The translations under genes and the position numbers were made by a program. Under the pieces are notes generated by a model. The model was given only the letters and a program-made list of their open reading frames with translations. It was not told where the DNA came from and made no database searches. From Clostridium minihomine (lineage in GTDB: Bacteria; Bacillota; Clostridia; Oscillospirales; Acutalibacteraceae), in NCBI RefSeq assembly GCF_900240385.1, contig NZ_OEQH01000005.1, forward strand, positions 124,001 through 188,000: a stretch of DNA of 64,000 bases. The letters run 5' to 3'. Below are positions 43,532-53,006 of the stretch, in pieces (position 1 is the stretch's first letter; the number at the start of each line of letters is the position of its first letter).

Positions 43532-43670
43532 TTATGTTCAGCTCCTTTCTAACTTCCCGCACTTGTTCCGCAGTCATGCGGGGATAATCCATAATAATAG
43601 CATCAAAATCCTCACCGCTTGCCCTGCGGCGGGCAATTACCCGGCAAGCAATCTGTAAAAATATGTTCAT
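43515..43670 (-). CDS. Small phage protein upstream of the endolysin (51 residues)
   Basis: Read by hand: ATG at 43670, TGA at 43517-43515, product MNIFLQIACRVIARRRASGE followed by an acidic helical C-terminus with YPRMTAEQVREV. It overlaps the endolysin start by 17 bases, and its tail contains the endolysin's ribosome site. Similar short proteins sit next to endolysin genes in clostridial phages (from memory). Function unknown. Confidence 0.6.
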   Translation of the reverse strand: MNIFLQIACRVIARRRASGEDFDAIIMDYPRMTAEQVREVRKELNINENPD

Positions 43671-43672
43671 GA

Positions 43673-43993
43673 TTATGCCCCCTCTCCAAACGTCAGTGCT
43701 GTAATTGCATCCTCAACGGCGGCAAGCCTGTCACTCTCTGCGGCTCTATCCGTTTTAGATTGTGCCACGCTTTCACGTTCAGTGAGGATCGCGTTAATGT
43801 GGTTTTGCGCGCTCTCATCAATCGTCGCGCCGGGGTGCGGACAATTGGCCTGTGTCTGTACAATCCAGTCGCGGCCATTATCATCAAGGATGATATACAC
43901 CTTGTCAGATGCGGTGATGCCAAGTGTGGCCATAGCCTGATCCGCCGGGCAGCCGTTGATAGGGGACTGCTTGTCCCAAATGCGATATGTCAT
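43673..43993 (-). CDS. Phage tail-associated hypothetical protein
   Basis: A 106-residue acidic protein (MTYRIWDKQSPINGCPAD...). It has a WIVQT strand-rich first half and a helical C-terminus with TERESVAQSKTDRAAESDRL. Position between the tail fibre and lysis genes suggests a fibre chaperone or cap like XkdW. The start at 43993 is set by GGAGG 8 bases upstream; the frame opening at 44131 is inside the fibre gene. Confidence 0.7.
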   Translation of the reverse strand: MTYRIWDKQSPINGCPADQAMATLGITASDKVYIILDDNGRDWIVQTQANCPHPGATIDESAQNHINAILTERESVAQSKTDRAAESDRLAAVEDAITALTFGEGA

Positions 43994-44012
43994 AGATAAT
44001 ACCTCCGTTATG

Positions 44013-45635
44013 TTATTGTGCCGCTCTTGCAAGCGTCCATTGTGTGCCGTCGCCGATGTAAAGCGCCGGAAAAGTGATGTCGCCATCAGCAAACAGCATA
44101 GAGTCCTTAAAATAAATTGGCAGCATATCAATTAATTTTGATTGCAGCAGGTTGGTGCTAAAAGTAGTATCGCGCTTTACCGCGTGGATCAAAAGGCTGG
44201 GATTGTTTGGATATTGCTTGGCGGTTAATTCCATGCAGTCAACTGACTTCAAATAAGTCATTCCGCTGGTTCCCCCGAAAACAAAAATTTTATTACCTAA
44301 AATCCCGCAGCATGCGCCTTGCCTTATATCGGTCATATTAGCTAATGCCCGGTAAGTATTTGTACTTGGGTTGTAAGTTGTAGCTTCATTTAAATATCCA
44401 CCGAAGATAAAAATTTCATGATCCACTACAGCGCAGCATGCAGTAATCTTTGTTTTTGGCATTTTAGATATTGTCCGGTAAGTATTTGTACTTGGTTTAT
44501 AGGCTATAGCGGTGTCGGTAGCCCCCACATTGTCTAGGTGTCCGCCAAAGATAAAAATTTCATTACCCATTACTGCGCAGCATGCACTTTGTCTTGCAAT
44601 TGGCATATTGGCTAATGTGCGATAGGTATTGGTACTGGGCTTGTACGCTATGGTGTCAATCAAAGTATTGCCGTTCTCATTTCCGCCAAAAATAAAAATC
44701 TCATTACCCATTACTGCGCAGCATACCTCTGCTTTTACCTTGGGCATATTGGCTAATGCTCGGTAAGTATTGGTACTGGGCTTGTACGCTATGGCAGAGC
44801 GTAAATTGTCATTAGCAGCGATTGCGCCACCAAAGATAAAAATTTCATTGCCCATTGCTGCGCAGCATGCATCAGATCTCTCTATATCAAGATAGGATAT
44901 ACTTTTATAAGCGTTTGTACTTGGGTTGTAAGCTATGACGGAAGATGTGTAACTAAAAGTGCCATATTGCCCACTAAAGATAAAAATTTCATTGTCCATT
45001 GCTGCGCAGCATGCATTTGATCTTGCTATCAGCATATCCGCTACCAAACTAGGATCTTGCCAGCCCTCTGCCGCCCAAATGTTATCGTCAAACACAATCT
45101 TTTTAGGTTTAATCGATGTGGCTGTTTTTAGCCAGATACCGTCTTTTGTCACGGGCTCCGTCGGCTGGCAAAAGACATTGTATGTGACACCATCCCCGCC
45201 AGCCGCCCTAAAACCCAGCTTATCACCATCGAGCCGCACCCCGGTGACCCAATTGCCCGACTTAAACATATCAGCGGGTAAAGGCTCCCCGTTTTGCAGC
45301 GCGGCCGTGACCGACTGGCCGTTGACCGTCCATGTGTCACCTTCGGCAAAGTCAGCGGTAGCTTTAAATTCGATTTTATTACCGCTGCCAGTTAGGGCGT
45401 GCACTGTGCCGGTTTTGGTGTGGGTGTAGGTGGAGATAGCCGCATCTGACAAACCTGATTCTATTCTGGATTCAAGGTCGTTCATAGCCGCATCGTCAAA
45501 CATATCACCCGTTTCGGTGACATTGCCCTCCGCGCGCACCACATCATAGGTGTTTTCAATCCCAGTCGGCTCTAGCTTGCGCCGATTCGGGAATTCGGAC
45601 ATTCGGTTCTTCCATGTTTTTTTCAAGAAAGCCAC
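44013..45635 (-). CDS. Phage tail fibre with kelch-type beta-propeller
   Basis: A 540-residue protein. The N-terminus (MAFLKKTWKNRMSEFPNRRK, then a ~90-residue helical attachment region) is typical of clostridial phage fibres and receptor-binding proteins. From about residue 200 to 470 there are six kelch-like repeats of ~45 residues, each with CCA-xMGNEIFIFGG and a following YKPSTNTYRTLANMP strand. A six-bladed propeller probably binds a surface glycan. Every blade carries a vicinal Cys-Cys pair, which is unusual. The C-terminal ~70 residues form a separate tip. It is the main candidate for host recognition. Confidence 0.85.
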   Translation of the reverse strand: MAFLKKTWKNRMSEFPNRRKLEPTGIENTYDVVRAEGNVTETGDMFDDAAMNDLESRIESGLSDAAISTYTHTKTGTVHALTGSGNKIEFKATADFAEGDTWTVNGQSVTAALQNGEPLPADMFKSGNWVTGVRLDGDKLGFRAAGGDGVTYNVFCQPTEPVTKDGIWLKTATSIKPKKIVFDDNIWAAEGWQDPSLVADMLIARSNACCAAMDNEIFIFSGQYGTFSYTSSVIAYNPSTNAYKSISYLDIERSDACCAAMGNEIFIFGGAIAANDNLRSAIAYKPSTNTYRALANMPKVKAEVCCAVMGNEIFIFGGNENGNTLIDTIAYKPSTNTYRTLANMPIARQSACCAVMGNEIFIFGGHLDNVGATDTAIAYKPSTNTYRTISKMPKTKITACCAVVDHEIFIFGGYLNEATTYNPSTNTYRALANMTDIRQGACCGILGNKIFVFGGTSGMTYLKSVDCMELTAKQYPNNPSLLIHAVKRDTTFSTNLLQSKLIDMLPIYFKDSMLFADGDITFPALYIGDGTQWTLARAAQ

Positions 45636-45638
45636 GGT

Positions 45639-46040
45639 CTAAATCACTCCAATCATTTGCCCGGCATAGGGTTCACCGGCGTACATAAGTGCACGTTTAT
45701 TGTCTTCATAGATGGCATACAAATCGTGTAAAATCTGTTCAAGGTCATTTGCTTTGTGAAATTGATTCACGGGATTCTGTGGTGTGTCTGGCGTCGTCTG
45801 ATAAACAAAATAAGCGGCGCGCAAGGTGTTCAGGTTTGCAAGGATTCGCTCAAATTCACCCGGCGTCGGAAAGTCTGTGCGACTCCATACGCGAGTGTTA
45901 ACAATAACGCTGAAGATGCCGGCCAGATATTCACAATCCTGCTCAATGCGGTTCAGGTCGGTGGCATTGTAATAGCCTTTTACTGTGCGGCCATCAATAT
46001 CAGCTTGGGTGCGGTCATAAACTGGTGCAATCCACATCAC
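45639..46040 (-). CDS. Phage tail/baseplate protein
   Basis: A 133-residue protein (WIAPVYDRTQADIDGRTVKG). It is mostly helical, ends with YAGEPYAGQMIGVI, and echoes the C-terminus of the next upstream protein (YHTGELYAGQNMGVL), suggesting a shared docking tail. The start is a GTG at 46040 or the ATG at 46037 that overlaps the preceding stop. Located between the baseplate protein and the fibre, so probably a fibre connector. Confidence 0.7.
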   Translation of the reverse strand: MMWIAPVYDRTQADIDGRTVKGYYNATDLNRIEQDCEYLAGIFSVIVNTRVWSRTDFPTPGEFERILANLNTLRAAYFVYQTTPDTPQNPVNQFHKANDLEQILHDLYAIYEDNKRALMYAGEPYAGQMIGVI

Positions 46041-47767
46041 AGCACCCCCATATTCTGGCCGGCATAGAGCTCGCCGGTGTGATAAGCCATCACGATATCC
46101 AGACCGTTACCAACAAATGTGGCGCTTGCTACAAAACCGCCCACAAGGTCAATGTCCATCTTTTCAATAACATTCATTGTGTACCCGGTTCCGTCAGTGT
46201 TTTGCAGAGCAACTTTTTCTCCTGCACGCTCTCGGTCTAAAATAATAGGGGCGGCGGTCTGGTATCTAAGCTGATAATAATCGTAAAGCCGCTGCGCAAT
46301 AACCGGAGCATTCGCACCGGAAATGAGCGTGGCGGCTTCAAATTTAATAGTGTTTCGGGCTGCACCAGCTGGCAGTTTGTTCGTAGCGTGTAGGTAAACG
46401 GTAGGGCGGTCTTCATATTTCTTTCCGGTGATTATAACTTCGCCGGGTTCGCTCACTGCGACGATAACATAATTCGGGTGTTGCTCCGCAATTATGCCGC
46501 CGGTTATGGTCAGCCCTGTACAAGCAGCATCAAACTGGATTTCGTGTTGCCCGACATAAAGATTGCCTTGGAAAAGCTGCTCCGCTTCGGACTTTAGCAC
46601 AAAATTATGTGCGGTTAGCGACACGTCTGAAATGTAGGAAAGCAGTTTCACGCTGCCACCAGAGAATTTTCGGGAACGGGGGATAAGGTTGTTATAGGTG
46701 GGCGGCTGTGAGTAAATACGGATAGTGCTGCTACGGCTATCGTCTACAATGGCGCCCGCCGCAAACGCTACTTGCTGCAAAGCGGTTCGGTGTGTGCTTA
46801 TTGCCAACCAGCCGGAAAGGGGTGTATTACGAATAGCTTCTTCGGCTTCGTAATCTGTCCAGCCCGCAGACGCCATAATCGCGTCAATGATATTCCCGGC
46901 GGGTTCGTCAACATAAATCTGGCCCCGCTTAAAATCCGTCTTATCCAGTTCGCCTACACTGGCGTTTGCTGTAAACTGTCCAGTCGATGCGTTGGCGCTT
47001 TGCCAAGTAGCCAGCCGGAACGTCCCCATTTGCACGGGTCCAGAATCCAAGAAGTGCCGGATATGCACCTGTTGGCCCTGCTGGAAAAGCTTGAATACGC
47101 CCTGTGGGTTCATCAAATTAAAATCATCAGTGGGGCTGTGAAGAGTGAAATTTGCCATGTTTATGCTGATTGTATTGGCTATTGGGTCAACTTCCTCAGT
47201 GATTTTAGCCTCCACCACGTCAGTATCAACGTAGGTCAGGTAAGTACCATAATCAATTGCGTGCAACTTGATATATCGATAGGGTTTCGCAGTCTGCTTA
47301 AACGCGATGATGATCTTGCCGAAATTCTCCACGGGGCATTCGCAGAAATAATCCAGCGCATCCGGCTGAAAATCCTTGCTGATCATCAGTACACCGCCGA
47401 GCGTGTACCACTGGATATTAACCAGTGCGGGATAGTCCGGCAGGAAATGAAGCGTCAGCCCGGCGCAGGTGTGCTGTTCCGTGAAACTGATTTCCAGAGT
47501 TGGGGGATCCACAAAGGCGCCATTCTCGTCTGACATGCTCTGGCTCCAATACCCGAAATCCATACCCGCGGGAGAATCAGGGAAAAGAGCCCTGCTGCCG
47601 TCCAGCAGGAAGAAATTATCCTCTAAGGTTGCATAGTCCGGTATGGCCAGATCGTCGCGCTTGAGCTGTTCAGCGTCTGCAAAGGGCTGGATGTTTGTTG
47701 CAGCCGGTATGCTGTCGTTCTTGGCGGTTACATCAATCAAATCAAGCGCAATTTCGGTGTATTCCAA
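46037..47767 (-). CDS. Phage tail/baseplate protein (Gp37-like/tail-associated)
   Basis: A 576-residue mainly beta protein directly downstream of the tape-measure and Dit-like genes, in the place of the tail-associated lysin/baseplate hub (Tal). No peptidase or lysozyme motif is evident, so it is probably the structural hub only. Features include the C-terminal FVGNGLDIVMAYHTGELYAG. It precedes the fibre genes with 4-base overlap. Confidence 0.75.
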   Translation of the reverse strand: MEYTEIALDLIDVTAKNDSIPAATNIQPFADAEQLKRDDLAIPDYATLEDNFFLLDGSRALFPDSPAGMDFGYWSQSMSDENGAFVDPPTLEISFTEQHTCAGLTLHFLPDYPALVNIQWYTLGGVLMISKDFQPDALDYFCECPVENFGKIIIAFKQTAKPYRYIKLHAIDYGTYLTYVDTDVVEAKITEEVDPIANTISINMANFTLHSPTDDFNLMNPQGVFKLFQQGQQVHIRHFLDSGPVQMGTFRLATWQSANASTGQFTANASVGELDKTDFKRGQIYVDEPAGNIIDAIMASAGWTDYEAEEAIRNTPLSGWLAISTHRTALQQVAFAAGAIVDDSRSSTIRIYSQPPTYNNLIPRSRKFSGGSVKLLSYISDVSLTAHNFVLKSEAEQLFQGNLYVGQHEIQFDAACTGLTITGGIIAEQHPNYVIVAVSEPGEVIITGKKYEDRPTVYLHATNKLPAGAARNTIKFEAATLISGANAPVIAQRLYDYYQLRYQTAAPIILDRERAGEKVALQNTDGTGYTMNVIEKMDIDLVGGFVASATFVGNGLDIVMAYHTGELYAGQNMGVL

Positions 47768-47779
47768 TCGATCACTTCC

Positions 47780-48160
47780 TTATGACGGCTTTCGCGCGGG
47801 AGATTTGGCGGTAAAGTTTACAGTGAGGCCCTTCCAGTAGCTTGCGCTGTCATGCTGAGAGAGTAGCTCATCCCCGACATTTGCAAAGTAAGCGGTAAAG
47901 GTGTAGTTCCCGGACTCACCTGGAACGACGACTGTGTGGAACTCTACCGGTTCCGTGAGTTTATCCCATAGTTTTTGATACTCTGTTTTGCTAACTTTAG
48001 TGCTACGGGCCAGCTTCAGCTGATAGTTGAAATATACGCCAATCAGCTTGCGCTGTAGGTTGCCGTCCTCGGTGCGCTTTGCATACTTATCGAGGAAATC
48101 CGCTGTACGCTTTAGACTGACAATAGGGATATCAAATTTTACTCCGTCGATAATGAGCAT
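47780..48160 (-). CDS. Phage distal tail (Dit-like) protein
   Basis: A 126-residue protein beginning MLIIDGVKFDIPIVSLKRTA, following the tape-measure gene with one base of overlap. Size and position suit a short distal tail protein that joins the tube to the baseplate hub. Assignment is by synteny, not by a recognised motif. Confidence 0.65.
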   Translation of the reverse strand: MLIIDGVKFDIPIVSLKRTADFLDKYAKRTEDGNLQRKLIGVYFNYQLKLARSTKVSKTEYQKLWDKLTEPVEFHTVVVPGESGNYTFTAYFANVGDELLSQHDSASYWKGLTVNFTAKSPARKPS

Positions 48161-51033
48161 CAGCGGCCACCTCCTGTTGCAAACGCAGGACCCACTCTGT
48201 GGCCCTCTTGTTCAATTTCGAATTTCATCCAGCGGACAAATCCCGCATTATCTCCGGAAGCAATTACATTCACCTGCGGCTGAATGTTGAGCTTGTCAAT
48301 CTCACTTGCCACAATGCTGCGAATTAGGTCTGCTGGAGCCTCAATGTTTGTGCCGCTGCGCTGGTCGCCAAGAATCGCCGCGAACTCTGCGCGCGGCGGA
48401 ATAACTGCGCCGGTAGCAAGGCGGGGGATAGACATGTGATCCATTTTTTGAATACTAAAGCCAAAAGTAGTGCCCGCCATATCTCCAAAAATATCCCAGT
48501 CCGGGATGTCTACGCTGATGCGGTTCAGTAATCCGATCACAACATTCATTCCGTCAATAAATCCGTTTACAAACCCCTCAAATAATCCGATTAAAAAATT
48601 GATAGATTTTTTGAAACCGTTCTCAACCGGTGTAATCACATGCTCCTGGAACCAGTCAGATACGCCTTCCCAAACGCCGCTGACCGTTTTCCAAGCGGTT
48701 CCTGCTGCGGTAGAGATTCCCGACCATAAGCCAGAAAAGAATTTGCTTACTGGCTGCACAACATTTGTATTAAACCAAGCACCCGCGACACTCCACGCAT
48801 TTCTAATCCACTCCCAAGCAGCCGCGCCTGCAACTTTAACTTGGTCCCAGTGAGTGACCAGCAGGTACACAATGGCGATTAGTGCGGCAATCGCGGCCAC
48901 GACGAGTGTAATTGGGGACGTAAGCACGGCCATGGCAGTATTAAAGAGCCATGTTGCCGCTGTAACGGCGACCGTAGCTGCTTGCTGCGCCCATGTGGCG
49001 ACGGTATGAGCTGCGGCGCCTGCCGTGGTGATTACCCACTGTGCAGCTTGCTTTACCAGAGCGGCGGTCTGTGCCGCTATTTCAACTACTAGAGACACTG
49101 CAGTTTTAATCATCCCAACACAGGTTGATGCGAACGTCTGCATTGCACCCCACGCACCGACTAGGGCGGTCTTAAGCCCCGCGAAGCTAATGGATGCCAA
49201 GTGCTGCACGGTGGCCGCAAGAGCAGATAAGCCTTGTGTTTGGGAGAGCGCTCCGATGTATTTCACATAGTTTGCAAACTCGATCAGTTTCCACAAGCCA
49301 AAAGCAGCAGCAACCCCAACAACCCATCCCCGGATAAGTTCACCGTGATTGTTCACAAAGTCTGCAATTCCTTGGAGTGCGCCCTTAATGGCGGTGAGTA
49401 CAGCCGCTATAATGCCACCAGTCCACGCGGCCAAAGGCTTTAAAAAGTTGTCAAATAACCAGAGGGCAAGAGGTTTTAGGGCATCAATGATTCCGTTCAA
49501 AATCTCGATCGCTGCCGCCAGCCCTTCTAAGAACAGCGGTACGACATTATTGCTATACCAAACGTTGATTGGAACTAAAACATTTTTATAAAACCATAAT
49601 AGCCCTTCTCCGACGTTGATCGCAAAAGGCGTTAAAGCCTCCCATACTTTGTGCAAAGCTGAGTTAATTTTGCTGTAGTCGATTTTTGCAAGGCCGTCTT
49701 TCCAAGCAGTGATGAAGTCTGGGAGTCCTTTACCTAAAACCCATTTTCCAACAGGCACTAAGAAGGTGTTATAAAAATCAACAAGTCCTTGCCACGCGAA
49801 CCCGCCAAAGCGTTCAAATTCTGTCCACAAGCCAGCTAAAGCAACTTTCGTAGGCTCAAATGCCTTGTTTAGATTTGCAAAAATCCCCCTGATGGTATCT
49901 GCTGCAGTCTGTACCGCCGGACTAACTGTAACACCTGCGCCGATCTCCTGACCGCCGATTGGATCTATTACTGCGCCGCTGGAAACATCCGGGGTGCTGG
50001 TATCCGTAGTCGAGTTGCCGGACGCCGTATCCTGCTGCAGAACATTCAGTTCATCGAATCCTGCGAGTGCTCCATCAGCAGCCTTACCAGCCTTTTTCGT
50101 GGCATCGGCAAGCTTGCTCTGCGCCTTTGCGGCATCGTTCGAGGACGTGGCAATATTAGTGGCCGTATTTGCCACCGCCTGCTGCTGGGTTGCCTGGCGG
50201 CCAAATAGGGCGGTTGTGACCTGTGCAAAGAGATTTGCAATACGGGTAAGGGCTGTGATGATAGCATTCAGCCCCGGCAGCACCGCGCTGGCAATCGGAA
50301 TCAGAGCATTACCGACTGCAACCTTTAGGTTATTGAAATTAAAACCTAATTGCTGTACTTGGCCGGAATAGGCACCCGTTAGTTTTGCAGCATCCCCCAC
50401 TTGAAAGCGTGTTTCTTCCATGATGCCGAGATATTCCGCCTGTATTTTCTGTTCTTTTGTAAGGTTGTTGCTAGATACGCCGATACTTTTAGCGTAGTCC
50501 TCCCACATCTTAGCAACGTTTTTCGTAACACCGGCGTTATCAACCAAGATTGAGTTTTCGTTTTTAAGACCTTCGGTTGCGGTAGAAACTGCGTCGCCAA
50601 GGGAATAGCTGGCCTGCCGGCCAAAGGCTGCGGAATCCTTTAGCGCCTGTAAGGTATCCTGTATCTGCGGGTCGGTGTAACCGCGCGAAGCGAGGTTTTT
50701 ATAGGCAGTAATGGCGTTCGTAGCAGGAATAAGGCCGTCAGAGATATATTCGTCGATAAATTTCTGCGCTTGCTTAAAGCTACGTCCTTGACCCTCAAGG
50801 ATGCTTTGTAGCCCCAGCAATGCGTTGGATAGTTCCGTTGCAGCATTTACCGAAGCTTTGCCAAAGTTGACAACCGCGGCGACACCAAAAGCAATACCGG
50901 CAGCTGCGGCCAGCTTTTTCAGGGATGAGGTAATGCCGTCCAGACCGTTGCCGATGTTTTTGACGCCCCGGTTAAAGCCCGCGCTGTCGATTTTGGTGTC
51001 AATATTAATGCTGCCGTCGTAGCCTATTGCCAA
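48160..51033 (-). CDS. Phage tail tape measure protein
   Basis: A 957-residue tape measure with an N-terminal TP901-type core (GYDGSINIDTKIDSAGFNRG, then TAYKNLASRGYTDPQIQDTL). Alternating helical and hydrophobic segments occupy the middle (VAAIAALIAIVYLLVTHWDQ), with Trp-rich repeats of WxxVSG type. It sets tail length; at ~0.15 nm per residue this predicts a tail near 140 nm, so a siphovirus. No lytic transglycosylase or peptidase motif was seen. Confidence 0.93.
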   Translation of the reverse strand: MAIGYDGSINIDTKIDSAGFNRGVKNIGNGLDGITSSLKKLAAAAGIAFGVAAVVNFGKASVNAATELSNALLGLQSILEGQGRSFKQAQKFIDEYISDGLIPATNAITAYKNLASRGYTDPQIQDTLQALKDSAAFGRQASYSLGDAVSTATEGLKNENSILVDNAGVTKNVAKMWEDYAKSIGVSSNNLTKEQKIQAEYLGIMEETRFQVGDAAKLTGAYSGQVQQLGFNFNNLKVAVGNALIPIASAVLPGLNAIITALTRIANLFAQVTTALFGRQATQQQAVANTATNIATSSNDAAKAQSKLADATKKAGKAADGALAGFDELNVLQQDTASGNSTTDTSTPDVSSGAVIDPIGGQEIGAGVTVSPAVQTAADTIRGIFANLNKAFEPTKVALAGLWTEFERFGGFAWQGLVDFYNTFLVPVGKWVLGKGLPDFITAWKDGLAKIDYSKINSALHKVWEALTPFAINVGEGLLWFYKNVLVPINVWYSNNVVPLFLEGLAAAIEILNGIIDALKPLALWLFDNFLKPLAAWTGGIIAAVLTAIKGALQGIADFVNNHGELIRGWVVGVAAAFGLWKLIEFANYVKYIGALSQTQGLSALAATVQHLASISFAGLKTALVGAWGAMQTFASTCVGMIKTAVSLVVEIAAQTAALVKQAAQWVITTAGAAAHTVATWAQQAATVAVTAATWLFNTAMAVLTSPITLVVAAIAALIAIVYLLVTHWDQVKVAGAAAWEWIRNAWSVAGAWFNTNVVQPVSKFFSGLWSGISTAAGTAWKTVSGVWEGVSDWFQEHVITPVENGFKKSINFLIGLFEGFVNGFIDGMNVVIGLLNRISVDIPDWDIFGDMAGTTFGFSIQKMDHMSIPRLATGAVIPPRAEFAAILGDQRSGTNIEAPADLIRSIVASEIDKLNIQPQVNVIASGDNAGFVRWMKFEIEQEGHRVGPAFATGGGR

Positions 51034-51073
51034 AGCACATCACCTGCCTTTCATAAATAAAACAGCTCGAGCA

Positions 51074-51640
51074 TCACTGCCCGAGCTGCGCCATGAATTT
51101 ATTGATTGCAGCCTGTTCTTCTGAGGTGTAAACCTCCGGCAGGTCGACGACTTCTCGCATGGAGTAGTACCATTCCTTTTCTTCTTTGGTGAGCTTTCCT
51201 TTCGCTTTTTGCTTGCGCAGGTAAATCAGCCGCGAGAAAAAACAATCCTCTGGCAGGTCAAGAAACATGTAGGAAAACCGCCACCAGTGTAGGTTCGTAA
51301 CCGATAAATCAATATGATATGTTTGTTCAATGGCTGCCATGATGTATCGCGCGTCCTGCGTCCAGCTGTAATATCGGGCACTGTCCCCATCCACTTCGCC
51401 GGGTTTGGCATCCTGGTCGCAATTGAGAAACTTCACAGCCAATTCAGTAGATACCACACGATTAGGCGGGATTTCAGAATAAAGTAAATTCAGCATTACA
51501 ACTTGCTTTTCAAAACCGGTCAACTCCGGATCCTCGAAAGCAGTCATTATTTGCAGCCCGATTCGGTAATCAGTATTCAGTTCATATTCCTGCCCGTCAA
51601 TTTCCACGACGGTTGGCAAGCCGTCAATTAAGATGTTCAT
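51074..51640 (-). CDS. Bacteriophage Gp15 family protein (tail assembly)
   Basis: A 188-residue protein of the Gp15 family. It shows the typical YELNTDYRIGLQIMTAFEDP start, WWRFSYMFLDLPEDCFFSRL in the middle, and YLRKQKAKGKLTKEEKEWY near the end. In siphoviruses this family lies between the tail chaperone and tape measure and is thought to be the second (frameshifted or separate) tail-assembly chaperone. It overlaps the preceding gene by 4 bases. Confidence 0.9.
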   Translation of the reverse strand: MNILIDGLPTVVEIDGQEYELNTDYRIGLQIMTAFEDPELTGFEKQVVMLNLLYSEIPPNRVVSTELAVKFLNCDQDAKPGEVDGDSARYYSWTQDARYIMAAIEQTYHIDLSVTNLHWWRFSYMFLDLPEDCFFSRLIYLRKQKAKGKLTKEEKEWYYSMREVVDLPEVYTSEEQAAINKFMAQLGQ

Positions 51641-52077
51641 TTTTTCAATACGCCGGGCTTTTTACCTTTGGGAGTGTATTTCCCAATTTGTTTTTCCCGA
51701 GCCTTCTGAACAAAAGGAGTAATTCCATTGATAAACTGTTCAAACATATCGAGCGTATTAGCGTCACCAAAAGCGGCTTGGCTGGTTCCGACTCCGAATA
51801 CCTCGTCGATTTTCTCACGCAGGAATTTGCTAGTTTCACGCAGCAAAGCTAGGGCGGGGCCAAAGTTTGTGGGAATACCCATTTCGTTTGTTTCGGTGTT
51901 GCTTTGCAAAGCTGCTGCTTTCTGCCGGTACTCTTTTTCTTTTTCCTCAAACTCGCTCAGCAGGCCGTAGAAGCGTTCAACGAAGGAAATGTCCGTAGGG
52001 TTAAAGGCAACTACCCGGTTCGGGTCGTCGTTGACACACAGCCGAATTTCGCCGGTGTTAATATGCAAGCTTTGCAT
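51637..52077 (-). CDS. Phage tail assembly chaperone
   Basis: A 146-residue helical protein (MQSLHINTGEIRLCVNDDPN; ERFYGLLSEFEEKEKEYRQK). The basic C-terminus ends PKGKKPGVLKK. Position directly after the tail tube gene and before Gp15 identifies it as the first tail chaperone, which coats the tape measure during assembly. One-base overlap with the tail-tube gene. Confidence 0.8.
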   Translation of the reverse strand: MQSLHINTGEIRLCVNDDPNRVVAFNPTDISFVERFYGLLSEFEEKEKEYRQKAAALQSNTETNEMGIPTNFGPALALLRETSKFLREKIDEVFGVGTSQAAFGDANTLDMFEQFINGITPFVQKAREKQIGKYTPKGKKPGVLKK

Positions 52078-52571
52078 TATTCGCCACCTCCGGCAGTAAA
52101 GGTCTTGGTAGATGGGTTGAATGTGCCCTTGACCGGGTCGCCAACCATATTCACAGTGTAGTTAATTTCCACGCTCTTGCCGCCGTCGCCGCCGAAGTCA
52201 TCAATCTGGATGGACACAGTGTTTTTCTCCGCAGGGTAAGCGCCACCGGTAGCTGTTCCGTACAGGTTGACCATCACAACATCTGACCGGGCATCGTTCA
52301 GCACGGCACGCCGCTGCCGAAGGTCGTCTACAAAGTCAAATACAGCATCGCCCTGAATCGCGGTCTGCTGTGTGGCAATGGTGGGCTTGTAGCTTTCAAC
52401 ATCGGTCGTTCCGCTGTCTTCGGAAACGTAGGTTTCATCTGATGTTTCCGGATTGTAATCGACCTTTTGCGATGTGATGCCCTGACCCATCAGAGCATAG
52501 GTAGCAGTTTCGGTAGAGGGAGTGGTATTCAAAAAGATCGCAAACAGCGACCGTTTGATTTTTCCTGCCAT
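52077..52571 (-). CDS. Phage major tail tube protein
   Basis: A 164-residue beta-rich protein (MAGKIKRSLFAIFLNTTPST, YTVNMVGDPVKGTFNPSTKT). Length, composition and position between the tail terminator and tail chaperone fit the major tail (tube) protein of Gram-positive siphoviruses. AGGAT lies before the ATG. Confidence 0.85.
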   Translation of the reverse strand: MAGKIKRSLFAIFLNTTPSTETATYALMGQGITSQKVDYNPETSDETYVSEDSGTTDVESYKPTIATQQTAIQGDAVFDFVDDLRQRRAVLNDARSDVVMVNLYGTATGGAYPAEKNTVSIQIDDFGGDGGKSVEINYTVNMVGDPVKGTFNPSTKTFTAGGGE

Positions 52572-52577
52572 TGGTTA

Positions 52578-53006
52578 TCATCCTTTCCAATCTGTATATG
52601 TCATTTTGCAAATGATCTGATAAATTGCAGTCTGGTCGTTCTCATCGCGCTGGTACAGATACCCCCACGATGTCGCTTCAATGGATTCTACGGTTTTATT
52701 TGTTCCGAGGTCAGGCAGATCATCGTTGTCCGTCTGTTCCTCAAGCCAATCGGCAAAACCTTCGTAAAATCCGCTGTTCGCAATCCGGGCAAGGTCGTCA
52801 ACGGCGGCCTCACGGGAAGTCAGCGCAAAAGGAAACTCGCGCGTTTTATTCCCGGCAAGGTCTTGTGAGAGGATTCGAGCGCCCGGCAGGGTATCAATGC
52901 TGTAGTTGACCGCGCCGGGCTCCAATCCGTCAACATGCAAATCAGCGAAAGCGTTCAGGGCGGGGCAGGTAGCGATAAAGGTTTGCAAGGATTCAATAAT
53001 GCTCAT
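52578..53006 (-). CDS. Phage tail terminator/minor capsid protein
   Basis: A 142-residue protein (MSIIESLQTFIATCPALNAF) with an alpha/beta pattern as in tail terminators, ending YQIICKMTYTDWKG. It sits directly before the tail tube gene, where siphoviruses carry the tail terminator. Overlaps the preceding gene by 4 bases. Confidence 0.75.
   Translation of the reverse strand: MSIIESLQTFIATCPALNAFADLHVDGLEPGAVNYSIDTLPGARILSQDLAGNKTREFPFALTSREAAVDDLARIANSGFYEGFADWLEEQTDNDDLPDLGTNKTVESIEATSWGYLYQRDENDQTAIYQIICKMTYTDWKG

Noticed and set aside
44260-45030. Diversity-generating retroelement variable region in the kelch repeats
   Set aside because: No reverse transcriptase or template repeat is visible in the window; the repeats are explained by propeller blades.
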